Assembly (NCBI GenBank): GCA_040255345.1 | Contig: JBDZUV010000058.1 | Location: 1 to 18,873 of the forward strand | DNA: 18,873 bases | Direction of reading: 5' to 3' | Source of the DNA: JAFDWI01 sp040255345 | GTDB taxonomy: Bacteria > Actinomycetota > Acidimicrobiia > Acidimicrobiales > Iamiaceae | Shown: piece by piece, positions 1-6,162 of the stretch | How positions within the stretch are numbered: the first letter of the stretch is position 1 | Layout: every line of letters begins with the position of its first letter | Notes under the pieces: generated by a model | Database searches by the model: none | What the model saw: only the letters and a program-made list of their open reading frames with translations | Told to the model about the DNA's origin: nothing | Made by a program: the position numbers and the translations under genes

Positions 1-499
1 CCGCTACTACGACCCCGCCACCGCCCAATTCACCACCCCCGATCCGTTGTATGCCCTGACCGGTGAACGCTACGGCTACGCCAGCAACGACCCCATCAAC
101 GGATCAGACCCGAGCGGGTTGTGCGGCGAATCTCCGAATGAGACCACCGTCGTCGCACCATGTTCTGACGATTACTGTGACACGTGGAGCGTCCGAGGCA
201 ACTTCCGTATTCGCGGTTGTGCGCCTCCCGTTGCCAACTCAAAACGTCCGCTACCCGTGCCCGTATGGCTGTGTACTCGGACCGGAGACGATGACCAGGT
301 CAATTGGCAGCCTGCGTGGCCTACCTTTAGAGACAGTCATGGTGCACACAATTATCTTTCGTGGGCGTGGAGGGGCCTCCGATTGGGTACTCGGGGTGCC
401 ATCCGGGCAGGAATTGAATTTGATCCCATATGGATTATTCCCAATCCACGATACTACCTGCCTGAGTATTTTGATGAGCCAGAATGGCGTGAAGGATGA
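1..499 (+). CDS. RHS-repeat protein, C-terminal end with unrecognised toxin tip (5' partial)
   Basis: The gene enters the window already open; the first whole codon is at position 2. The translation begins RYYDPATAQF, followed by TPDP, YGYASNDP and DPSGL, which is the end of the RHS-repeat-associated core that closes the shell of RHS/YD polymorphic toxins. In this family the sequence after DPxGL is a variable tip released as the toxin. Here the tip is 125 residues, Cys-rich in its first half (CGES, APCSDDYC, RGC, WLC) and aromatic at the end (FDPIWIIPNP, RYYLPEYFDEPEW). I do not recognise a known toxin domain in it. The stop overlaps the next ORF as ATGA (496-499), the usual toxin-immunity arrangement. 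The tip is AT-richer than the rest of the window. A second frame stays open across the tip (63-527), so a frameshift cannot be excluded. RHS assignment is firm; tip function is unknown. Confidence 0.85.
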   Translation, partial: RYYDPATAQFTTPDPLYALTGERYGYASNDPINGSDPSGLCGESPNETTVVAPCSDDYCDTWSVRGNFRIRGCAPPVANSKRPLPVPVWLCTRTGDDDQVNWQPAWPTFRDSHGAHNYLSWAWRGLRLGTRGAIRAGIEFDPIWIIPNPRYYLPEYFDEPEWREG

Positions 500-819
500 A
501 TATTACAGGTTGGGGTCGTCTCATTGAGTCGCGACATGCCGTCAGCACTGCAGTTCGTGTAGTTGATTACCTGTCAGCCTTTTTCAGTGGTAATTTGCCA
601 GACGCTAAGTCTCATAGGTATGCCATCGAGTTCATACTTCAGGACAAGATGTACCGAACAAGATGGCTGCGATCAACGAAAGCCGCGGTCAACGAATGGC
701 AGTCCATATTCGACGCGAGTCGAATTATGAATATCGACGAATTACAGACGCGCTTTAGTCTTGAAAACCTCACAAATGATCCGCCCGAGGCTATACGGCA
801 TAGTAATTCCGATGATTAG
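496..819 (+). CDS. Candidate immunity protein for the RHS toxin tip (unknown family)
   Basis: This is a 107-residue protein of no family I recognise. It has no signal peptide and no clear membrane segment, so it is probably cytosolic. It looks mostly helical, with Trp-rich stretches (YRTRWLRST, VNEWQSIF) and an acidic end (HSNSDD). The ATG at 496 overlaps the RHS stop (ATGA), and an in-frame TGA at 490-492 rules out any longer start. GTGAAGG directly abuts the ATG, too close to act as a normal SD, so translation is likely coupled to the upstream gene. I counted 45% GC over 541-780, far below the ribosomal genes, which supports joint transfer with the toxin tip. The immunity role is inferred from position, size and overlap only. 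It could also be an unrelated cargo gene. Confidence 0.6.
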   Translation: MNITGWGRLIESRHAVSTAVRVVDYLSAFFSGNLPDAKSHRYAIEFILQDKMYRTRWLRSTKAAVNEWQSIFDASRIMNIDELQTRFSLENLTNDPPEAIRHSNSDD

Positions 820-827
820 GGCCCTAA
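816..827. repeat. 12-bp perfect palindrome over the immunity-gene stop
   Basis: TTAGGGCCCTAA is a perfect palindrome whose left half contains the TAG stop (817-819) of the preceding ORF. It lies where the AT-rich toxin/immunity DNA gives way to high-GC DNA. It could be a protein-binding site, a recombination boundary, or chance. Confidence 0.4.
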
Positions 828-888
828 CGATGTAATGCCAACGAGGCGGTGGCATCGATGAGCTACGAGATTGCGGGGATCAGGTGGC

Positions 889-917
889 TGGCCCTCTACA
901 GTCATAGGTAAGGGCCA
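889..917. terminator. Stem-loop in the convergent spacer, possible bidirectional terminator
   Basis: TGGCCCT (889-895) pairs with AGGGCCA (911-917), and inside it TAC (897-899) pairs with GTA (908-910). This gives ten base pairs with one bulged C and an 8-nt loop. No U-tract follows, which is common for high-GC actinobacterial terminators. The site lies 70 nt past the candidate immunity gene and about 210 nt past the P450 stop. Confidence 0.4.
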
Positions 918-1061
918 AGTCGGCATCGGTGTCCCAGCGGGGAGCCTCGGACAGCTAGCTCGTTGTCCTGCCCTCGTTGGGGACTGTTGCTTCGCCGATG
1001 GTGGCGCGGGGTCGAGCGTAATGGGTCCCATGGTGGAGTGGGCGGCGTCGTCCCGTGGACC

Positions 1062-1079
1062 GACAGTGACAACTCAAAG
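1062..1079 (+). repeat. 18-nt direct repeat, copy 1
   Basis: GACAGTGACAACTCAAAG matches 17 of 18 bases of 4796-4813 in the same orientation, and the identity extends 5' to ACC with a one-base indel. Both copies are non-coding and together they bracket the minus-strand cassette and the PQQ fossil. With a match this short in a 19-kb window, chance is a real possibility. Confidence 0.4.
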
Positions 1080-1125
1080 TTGGAAAGTTGTGCCGTGAAT
1101 CGCTGCGCCGGGGCCTCGGAGCAGC

Positions 1126-2190
1126 TCAGCACGTGCGGTAGGTGGTCGCCAGGCGCTTCACGCCCGAGAGGAAGTGCGACTCGGACCATGCGGGCTCTCC
1201 GGCCAACTCGACGTCGGTGACCCGTTCGAGCAGGGTGGCGAGGAAGGTGCGGACCTCTCGGCGGGCCACGTGGATCCCAAGGCAGAAATGACGGCCAAAA
1301 CCGAACTCGAGGTGCTTGTCGGCGCCTTGGCGGCGCACGTCGAAGGTGTCGGGTTCGTCGAAGACCGCCTCCTCACGGTTCGCGGACGGATACGACAACA
1401 GCACCCGCTCGCCCGCCGCAACTTGGTGCCCGGCGATCTCGGGGTCCACCGCGGCGTAGCGGAGAAAGTGGCGCACCGGTAAGGTCCAACGGATGATCTT
1501 GTCGGCTGCGTTGTCGACGAGGCCCGGGTCGTCGATCAGCGCGCGGAACTGTTCGAGGTGGGCGAGCAGCGCTTGGAGGCCGCCCGCGATCGCATAGGAC
1601 GTGGTGTCGTGACCGGCGGTGGCGATGATGGTGTAGCACCAGAGCCGTTCGACGTCGCCCATCGGACAGCCGTCGATCTGGGCGTACGCGATGGTGGACG
1701 CCACGTCGTCGCGGGGGTGGGCGCGGCGATCAGCCGTCAGCTCGTTGAAGTAGTTGATCGAGCGCATCATCGACTCGAGCGCCTTGGCCTCGGCGTTGTC
1801 CCGCTCGCCGACGTACTCGGGGTCGGCGGCGCCGAAGATCCCCTGGGTGAGTTCCATCATCAGCCCCTCGTCGAATTCGGGCACGCCGTAGATCTCCATG
1901 ATCACCCGCAGGGTGAACGGCTTGGCGATGTCGGCGGCGAAGTCACAGGTGCCGTCCAGGTCGCGCATCCGATCGACGAATTCGTGTGCGAGTTCGGTGA
2001 TGCGGGGTTGACGGGTCTTGGCTGCCGCCGGCTTGAACCAGTCGCGGGAGATCGCCCGGTGCGAGTGGTGTTTGTCGCCGTCGAGTTGCACCAGCGAAGA
2101 AGGATGGAAGCCCGATGCCTCCATTTGTGCCTGGTCCTGGTCGGCCATGAGCACAACGTGTTCGGTGTTGAAGACACGTCGCGCTGTCAC
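1126..2190 (-). CDS. Cytochrome P450, N-terminally truncated and with altered ExxR (possible pseudogene)
   Basis: P450s are heme mono-oxygenases; this is the soluble bacterial type, which would need ferredoxin and reductase partners not seen here. The I-helix oxygen motif AGHDTT is at residues 192-197, and the heme loop FGFGRHFCLG at 296-305 has Cys303 as the expected thiolate ligand. Two defects stand out. The protein is 354 residues and begins near the substrate-recognition region (EHVVLM, SSLVQLDGDKH), lacking about 70 N-terminal residues usual in the family. The K-helix ExxR motif reads K231-I-I-R234, a Lys (AAG, 1500-1498) replacing the nearly invariant Glu. The frame cannot extend: the TAG that ends the upstream kinase gene (2208-2206) is in frame, so the GTG at 2190 is the first start. 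It is third in a minus-strand operon. Substrate is unknown; decay is more likely than a working enzyme. Confidence 0.8.
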   Translation of the reverse strand: MTARRVFNTEHVVLMADQDQAQMEASGFHPSSLVQLDGDKHHSHRAISRDWFKPAAAKTRQPRITELAHEFVDRMRDLDGTCDFAADIAKPFTLRVIMEIYGVPEFDEGLMMELTQGIFGAADPEYVGERDNAEAKALESMMRSINYFNELTADRRAHPRDDVASTIAYAQIDGCPMGDVERLWCYTIIATAGHDTTSYAIAGGLQALLAHLEQFRALIDDPGLVDNAADKIIRWTLPVRHFLRYAAVDPEIAGHQVAAGERVLLSYPSANREEAVFDEPDTFDVRRQGADKHLEFGFGRHFCLGIHVARREVRTFLATLLERVTDVELAGEPAWSESHFLSGVKRLATTYRTC

Positions 2191-2205
2191 GTGACGCCTC
2201 GAACA

Positions 2206-3279
2206 CTAGGCGAGAGCCGTGACCGCGTCGAGGTCGAGCACCTGGTGGGCGTGACGCTCGGCCATCGTGAGGAACATCTCGTCACCACGCTCGGTCCGCT
2301 CCACGATCATCGACGCGCCGACCGCCATGAACAACCCGGTGAAGGTGCCCCGTCGGTAGGCCTCCCAACAGTCGTTCCAGGAGTAGTCGCGCACCCCCGC
2401 ACCCACGAGTCGTTCGTGGTAGTCGCGGACCAGTCGTTCCTCGTGCGCGCGGCGGTCGTCGAGGCCGAGACCGGCGCCGATGAAATAGGCGACGTCATAG
2501 GGCGCCGAACCGAGCGCCGTGGTCTGCCAGTCGACGACGGTGATCGTGCCGGTCGCGGCGTCGATCAGCAGATTGTCGAGGCGGTAGTCGCCGTGCACGA
2601 GCGTGCGCGGGCCCCGCGGCGCCAGCAGGCCGCCGATGTGGTCGAACAATTGCGTACCCGCCGTGACGATCTCGGTGGTCAGCCGCGCCGCGTAGCGGTC
2701 GCAGAACCCCGTCCACAGCATCGCCAGGAGTGGCCCGGCGCCTTCGCTGCGCGTCGTGTCGTCCAGCCAGTCGAGGCCTTCCAGCGTCGGGTCGGCCCAG
2801 CGTGGCGCGTGCAACCCGACCAGTTCGCCCACGGCGGCTTCGGCGACCTCGACACTGCAGCCCTCGATCTGGTCGCCTGCGCGGGCGGGGGTGAGATCCT
2901 CCAGCAGGAGCACGAACCGGTCGGGGGTCACTGCGAGATCGGCGTAGTACACCCGTGGGACGCGTACGCCGAGTGTGGGGGCGAGCGTTCGGTAGAAGCG
3001 CACCTCCTTTTCGTAGTTGCGCAGCGACAGCGCCGAGGCCCGGGTGCCCGGGTCGGTCGAGGGGAGCTTGGCCACGAGCGTCGGCGGCGCACCGGCGTCC
3101 CGGTCGTAGGTGAGGCTGACACGGACACTGTCCGACATCTGACCCGTGCCGAGCGCTGCGGTGCGGACCTCGGTGACGGTCTCGTCGACCACCACGCCCG
3201 AGAAGCGCAACGCTGCGGTCAGCCACTCGGGAGTCAACGCTCCTGGTGCATCGGCGATCGTGCCGGGTCGCTCCGTCAC
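2206..3279 (-). CDS. APH-fold phosphotransferase family protein
   Basis: This 357-residue kinase-like protein belongs to the aminoglycoside phosphotransferase / choline kinase / EcKinase-like group. Visible motifs are VAKLPS with the probable ATP-binding Lys71, the LLLEDL hinge region (124-129), the catalytic loop HGDYRLDN (229-236) and the metal-binding VVDWQ with Asp250. The start is the GTG at 3279, which overlaps the stop of the upstream gene as GTGA; the open frame continues upstream but that part is antisense-like and lacks family sequence. A P450 begins 15 nt after its stop. Family members next to P450s in actinobacteria are usually of unknown substrate and are thought to act on small hydroxylated or lipid-like molecules rather than drugs. 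I see no evidence for antibiotic resistance. All key motifs are intact, unlike the adjacent P450. Confidence 0.85.
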   Translation of the reverse strand: MTERPGTIADAPGALTPEWLTAALRFSGVVVDETVTEVRTAALGTGQMSDSVRVSLTYDRDAGAPPTLVAKLPSTDPGTRASALSLRNYEKEVRFYRTLAPTLGVRVPRVYYADLAVTPDRFVLLLEDLTPARAGDQIEGCSVEVAEAAVGELVGLHAPRWADPTLEGLDWLDDTTRSEGAGPLLAMLWTGFCDRYAARLTTEIVTAGTQLFDHIGGLLAPRGPRTLVHGDYRLDNLLIDAATGTITVVDWQTTALGSAPYDVAYFIGAGLGLDDRRAHEERLVRDYHERLVGAGVRDYSWNDCWEAYRRGTFTGLFMAVGASMIVERTERGDEMFLTMAERHAHQVLDLDAVTALA

Positions 3280-4277
3280 GACGGCAGCACCCCTTCGACG
3301 ACGGTGTCGGGAAAGAAGCGATGGTGCCGGGCACCGGTCACCTCGTAGATGGCCGTGCCGGTGCGGCCATCGTCGGTGTGCACCTTCATCAGGTTGAGAC
3401 CGCCGCGGTGGAACGGTTCGTACGGCTGCACGAAGCTCCCTTCGGCTTCGACACCGATCCGTCGTCCGTCGGCGAGTGTGAACGCACCGGTCGCCGTGAG
3501 TCCTGCGGTCGTCGCACCGTGTTCGCCGTAGCCCCCACGGGACCCGTCGGTGCCGATCCAGTCGGCCTCGTACGTGAACCCGACGACCGGAACGGGATCG
3601 GAGCCGTCGGCGCCGGCCCAGCAGCCGTCGGTGTACACCGTGGCGCCGTTGGCGAGTTCCCAATGCCACACACCGAGGAAGCCGTCGTCGAGTTGGATCT
3701 GCCACCAGATCCAAAGCGGGCAACGCCCGTGGTCGCGGACGCCCCACGAATGGTCCCGTTGGCCGACCCAGCCGTCGACCTCGACGCTCTCGCCGCCCAC
3801 TGTGTAGGTGCCTTCGTAGGTGCCCGACTGGAAGATGTGGCACTGGTCCCAGATGAGTTCGTCGCCGGCGCGCATGGTGCCCCGCCGCAGCGCGTACGGC
3901 CTCGTGCGGGCGCGCCAGGTCAGGTCGAAGGCGAAGTCCGAATCTTTCGGCGCGGCGCTGATCCGCACCTCCTCGAAGGGTCGGATCACCTCGACCCGGG
4001 CCCCATCCACCTCGAGGGTGTGCGGGTCGCCGTCGTCGTCGCGTACGCGGTAGCCGCTGACCCGCTCACCGCCGACGCGTCCCATCTGCAGCGAATCCAT
4101 CCGCTCGCTCGCCGGGTAGTGCGCCATCGTGAAGAAGAACGCGTCGCCGTCGCCACGGGGATCGTGGATCTCGTAGAAGAAACTCTCCCGCCAGTACGGG
4201 TGATGCACCACGACCCGGGGAAGCAGTTGGGGGATCTGGTGGACGAAGTACTCGTCCATTGCCGTCGGTTTCGCCAT
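3276..4277 (-). CDS. CrtC/AttH-like (DUF7064/DUF7065-type) protein
   Basis: This 333-residue protein has no signal peptide or membrane segments. Its composition (many Gly, Trp and Asp, alternating beta strands) and the signature VGQRDHSWGVRD (171-182), followed by PLWIWWQIQLDDG, resemble the two-domain beta-barrel proteins related to hydroxyneurosporene synthase (CrtC), AttH and tocopherol cyclase. In actinobacteria they often sit beside APH-fold kinases and P450s. The biochemical activity of this subgroup is not established to my knowledge; lipid or terpenoid hydration or binding is only a guess. The ATG at 4277 has GGAG five nt upstream (minus strand), better than the in-frame Met7 at 4259. 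Its stop overlaps the next gene by GTGA, so both are translationally coupled. It is the first gene of the minus-strand operon. Confidence 0.7.
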   Translation of the reverse strand: MAKPTAMDEYFVHQIPQLLPRVVVHHPYWRESFFYEIHDPRGDGDAFFFTMAHYPASERMDSLQMGRVGGERVSGYRVRDDDGDPHTLEVDGARVEVIRPFEEVRISAAPKDSDFAFDLTWRARTRPYALRRGTMRAGDELIWDQCHIFQSGTYEGTYTVGGESVEVDGWVGQRDHSWGVRDHGRCPLWIWWQIQLDDGFLGVWHWELANGATVYTDGCWAGADGSDPVPVVGFTYEADWIGTDGSRGGYGEHGATTAGLTATGAFTLADGRRIGVEAEGSFVQPYEPFHRGGLNLMKVHTDDGRTGTAIYEVTGARHHRFFPDTVVEGVLPS

Positions 4278-4300
4278 GAACGCTCCATTCTGACCGTCGC

Positions 4301-4317
4301 CCCGGCGGCTCGCCGGG
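4301..4317. other. Perfect 7-bp hairpin upstream of the minus-strand operon
   Basis: CCCGGCG (4301-4307) and CGCCGGG (4311-4317) form a perfect 7-bp stem with a GCT loop. It lies 24 nt before the ATG of the CrtC-like gene and at the left edge of the PQQ fossil. It could sit in the 5' leader of the minus-strand operon or be a leftover terminator. Either role is a guess. Confidence 0.3.
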
Positions 4318-4349
4318 TGCCCGGTGGTCTACACCGTCGGCGGCGTCTG

Positions 4350-4610
4350 TGCGACGGCGTCGTCTACATGGGCGGAGCCGGTCCGGGTGGGACGCTCGAC
4401 GCCATCGACGTGGCGACCGGCGCACCGACCTGGACCGCGCCCGTGACGAACGGCGACGACCGTTCGCCGGCGGCCGACGAGTACGGGGTGCACGTCTCGG
4501 ACGGATGCGGCGTGACCGGTCGGTTCGATCGCATGAGCGGCGTCCGGGACCGGATCCGTACGACCGGGTTCGACACCGAACCGAACGCGGGTGGGTGTGG
4601 TTCCGGTCAG
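4350..4610 (+). pseudogene. Fragment of a PQQ-binding-like beta-propeller protein
   Basis: In the frame starting at 4350 the translation reads CDGVVYMGGAGPGGTLDAID, then VATGAPTW, VTNGDDRSP and GVHVSDGCGVTGRFD (to about 4541). This matches blades of PQQ-type beta-propeller repeat proteins, which typically read GxVYxGGAGxGGTxYAxDAATG, xVTNGDxSSPA and GVYVSYxCxxTYRFDxxTG. Resemblance fades afterwards (RTTGF, about 4563) and the frame stops at 4677-4679. There is no start, no signal peptide and no further blade; sequence just before 4350 looks propeller-like only in another frame (PVVYTVGG), which suggests a frameshift. Intact family members are several hundred residues, so this is a remnant. 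It sits between the minus-strand cassette and the ribosomal promoter. The right limit is uncertain. Confidence 0.6.
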
Positions 4611-4652
4611 CGACTGAAATCGAGCTGCGATCGCGTCGTCGAGCCGCTCGCC

Positions 4653-4682
4653 TTGGACCCAGCGCCCGGTCCTCGCTAAGGT
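4653..4682 (+). promoter_or_regulatory. Predicted sigma70/SigA-type promoter of the ribosomal operon
   Basis: TTGGAC (4653-4658) and TAAGGT (4677-4682) are separated by 18 nt and fit actinobacterial housekeeping -35 (TTGACa-like) and -10 (TAnnnT) elements. Transcription would start near 4689-4690, giving a leader of about 210 nt before rplC. This is the only convincing promoter I see between the PQQ fossil and rplC. Confidence 0.55.
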
Positions 4683-4689
4683 TGCCGAG

Positions 4690-4899
4690 CCGTGCCCCGA
4701 ACGGGCGCACTGCGAGCAGTCCCCCTGTGCGCAGTCCGAACGGCACGCACACCAATCGAAGTCTGTCCAGGCCCACGTTCCCAACGTGGGAACCGGACAG
4801 CGACAACTCAAAGACACGCTCCGCCATGGGTTCGCCCAGCGGAGCGTTCGCGTGAACGCCCCACCAACCGGTGGGCGAATCCAAGGAACTTGTGCCCTC
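4690..4899 (+). promoter_or_regulatory. Structured 5' leader of the ribosomal operon, candidate autoregulatory RNA
   Basis: Four hairpins lie in the last 130 nt before rplC. H1: CCCACGTT (4772-4779) / AACGTGGG (4783-4790), loop CCC. H2: CGCTCCGC (4817-4824) / GCGGAGCG (4839-4846), topped by TGGG (4827-4830) and CCCA (4835-4838) closing a TTCG tetraloop, with a CA bulge. H3: GCGTTC (4844-4849) / GAACGC (4854-4859). H4: CCCACC (4860-4865) / GGTGGG (4870-4875). H2 and H3 share 4844-4846, so their full forms are mutually exclusive. The SD-like AAGGA (4883-4887) follows H4. Ribosomal protein operons are often controlled by a product binding the leader. I do not recognise this as a known leader class. 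Confidence 0.55.
4796..4813 (+). repeat. 18-nt direct repeat, copy 2
   Basis: GACAGCGACAACTCAAAG lies between hairpins H1 and H2 of the rplC leader. It matches 17 of 18 bases of the copy at 1062-1079, in the same orientation. Confidence 0.4.
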
Positions 4900-5544
4900 A
4901 TGGCAACGAAAGCAATCGTCGGCGAGAAGGTCGGCATGACCCAGATCTGGGACGACGACAACCGCGTCGTACCCGTCACCGTCGTGCAGGTTCCGCCGAT
5001 GCGCATCGTCGACGTCAAGACCCCCGAGCGTGACGGCTACGGCGCGTTGAAGGTCACCTTCGGGACCAAGAAGGCGTCGAAGCTCACCAAGCCGGTCGCC
5101 GGCCAGTACGCGGCCGCCGACGTCGAACCGGGCGAGCAACTCGTCGAGTTGCGGCTCGACGACGTCTCCGAGTACCAGGTCGGCCAGGAGATCGCCGTCG
5201 ACGTGCTCGCCGACACCCCCCTGGTGGATGTGACCGCGGTGTCCCGCGGCAAGGGCTTCGCCGGGGTGATGAAGCGCCACAACTTCGCCGGACAACGAGC
5301 CAGTCACGGTGCCCACCGGGTGCACCGCATGCCAGGTTCGGTCGGCGCGTGCGCCACGCCGGCCCGGGTGTTCCGGGGTCAACGCATGGCCGGCCGCATG
5401 GGTGGTACCACCACGACCACCTTGAATCTGTCGGTCGTCAAGGCCGACGCCGAACGCAACCTGCTGCTGGTGAAAGGCGCCGTGCCCGGCCCCAAGGGCG
5501 GGCTCGTGTTCGTGCGAGACGCGGTCAAAGGAGGACAGGACTGA
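4900..5544 (+). CDS. rplC: 50S ribosomal protein L3 (uL3)
   Basis: L3 binds 23S rRNA early in assembly, and its long loop reaches toward the peptidyl-transferase centre. The 214-residue product has the usual bacterial length. It begins MATKAIVGEKVGMTQIW and carries the family signature around residues 118-170 (GKGFAGVMKRH, ASHGAHR, PGSVGACATP, RMAGRMGG) and a KGAVPGPKGG end (192-201). The open frame reaches back to 4786, but family alignment and AAGGA (4883-4887) favour the ATG at 4900. It is the first gene of the ribosomal block: rpsJ, which normally lies immediately upstream, is absent. Its stop overlaps rplD as TGATG, and the SD for rplD is inside its last codons. Confidence 0.97.
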   Translation: MATKAIVGEKVGMTQIWDDDNRVVPVTVVQVPPMRIVDVKTPERDGYGALKVTFGTKKASKLTKPVAGQYAAADVEPGEQLVELRLDDVSEYQVGQEIAVDVLADTPLVDVTAVSRGKGFAGVMKRHNFAGQRASHGAHRVHRMPGSVGACATPARVFRGQRMAGRMGGTTTTTLNLSVVKADAERNLLLVKGAVPGPKGGLVFVRDAVKGGQD

Positions 5545-6158
5545 TGCCTTCGGTCGATGCGCTCGACGCCACCGGCGCGAAGTCGGGCTCGGTGGACGTT
5601 TCCGACGACATCTTCGGCCGTGAGCCGAACGTGCCGTTGCTGCACCAGGTCGTGACCGCCCAGCTCGCGGCCCGGCGCTCGGGCACCCAGAGCACCAAGA
5701 CCCGCGCCGAAGTGGCCGGCGGCGGTGCCAAGCCCTGGCGCCAGAAGGGCACCGGTCGTGCCCGCGCCGGAACGATCCGTGCGCCGCACTGGCGGGGCGG
5801 TGGTGTGGCGCTCGGTCCCAAGCCGCGCAGCTACGCCCAGCGCACCCCCAAGAAGATGATCCGCGCCGCGCTGTATGCCGCCCTGTCGGACCGGGCCGCC
5901 GACGGTCACCTGTTCGTCGTCGACGAATGGAACTTCGGCGGACCCTCCACCAAGGCCGCCGTGGCCTTCCTCGACGCTGCCGGCCTCGACGGTCGCGTGC
6001 TGGTCGTGGTGGGCGACGACGACACCGACGTGATCAAGAGCTTCCGCAACCTCGGCCAGGTGCACCTGTGCCACGTCGGTGAGCTCAACGCCTACGACGT
6101 CCTCGTCGCCGACGACGTCGTGTTCTCCCGCTCGACCCTCCCCGGAAGCGAGGACTGA
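5544..6158 (+). CDS. rplD: 50S ribosomal protein L4 (uL4)
   Basis: L4 binds domain I of 23S rRNA and lines the peptide exit tunnel; in E. coli it also represses the S10 operon by binding its leader. The 204-residue protein has the extended basic loop GGGAKPWRQKGTGRARAG (59-76) followed by RAPHWRGGGVALGP (79-92), which is diagnostic. The globular part ends with LNAYDVLVADDVVFS (181-195), as in the family. The ATG at 5544 overlaps the rplC stop by one base, and an excellent SD, AAAGGAGGA (5527-5535), fixes the start. The strong leader ahead of rplC makes L4 one candidate regulator here, but that is inference. Confidence 0.97.
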   Translation: MPSVDALDATGAKSGSVDVSDDIFGREPNVPLLHQVVTAQLAARRSGTQSTKTRAEVAGGGAKPWRQKGTGRARAGTIRAPHWRGGGVALGPKPRSYAQRTPKKMIRAALYAALSDRAADGHLFVVDEWNFGGPSTKAAVAFLDAAGLDGRVLVVVGDDDTDVIKSFRNLGQVHLCHVGELNAYDVLVADDVVFSRSTLPGSED

Positions 6159-6162
6159 TCCC

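Larger units (their letters stand above)
820..1125. other. Convergent non-coding spacer
   Basis: These 306 bases lie between the convergent ends of the candidate immunity gene and the P450 gene. I find no convincing coding sequence: the ORFs here are short, low-complexity and unlike any family I know. The spacer holds several inverted repeats: ATGCCA/TGGCAT (835-840/850-855), the stem-loop at 889-917, and ACAACT/AGTTGT (1069-1074/1086-1091) with the nested CAACT-CAA-AGTTG (1070-1082). It also holds one copy (1062-1079) of an 18-nt sequence that recurs in the rplC leader. Confidence 0.6.

Noticed and set aside
816..1220. Short overlapping ORFs on both strands in the convergent spacer
   Set aside because: They are Pro/Arg/Gly-rich, mutually overlapping and without SD or family resemblance. 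I treat the spacer as non-coding.
1558..3348. 596-codon + strand ORF opposite the P450 and kinase genes
   Set aside because: Its translation is low-complexity, Arg/Val/Gly/His-rich and domain-free. It is antisense to genes with clear motifs, a typical high-GC shadow.
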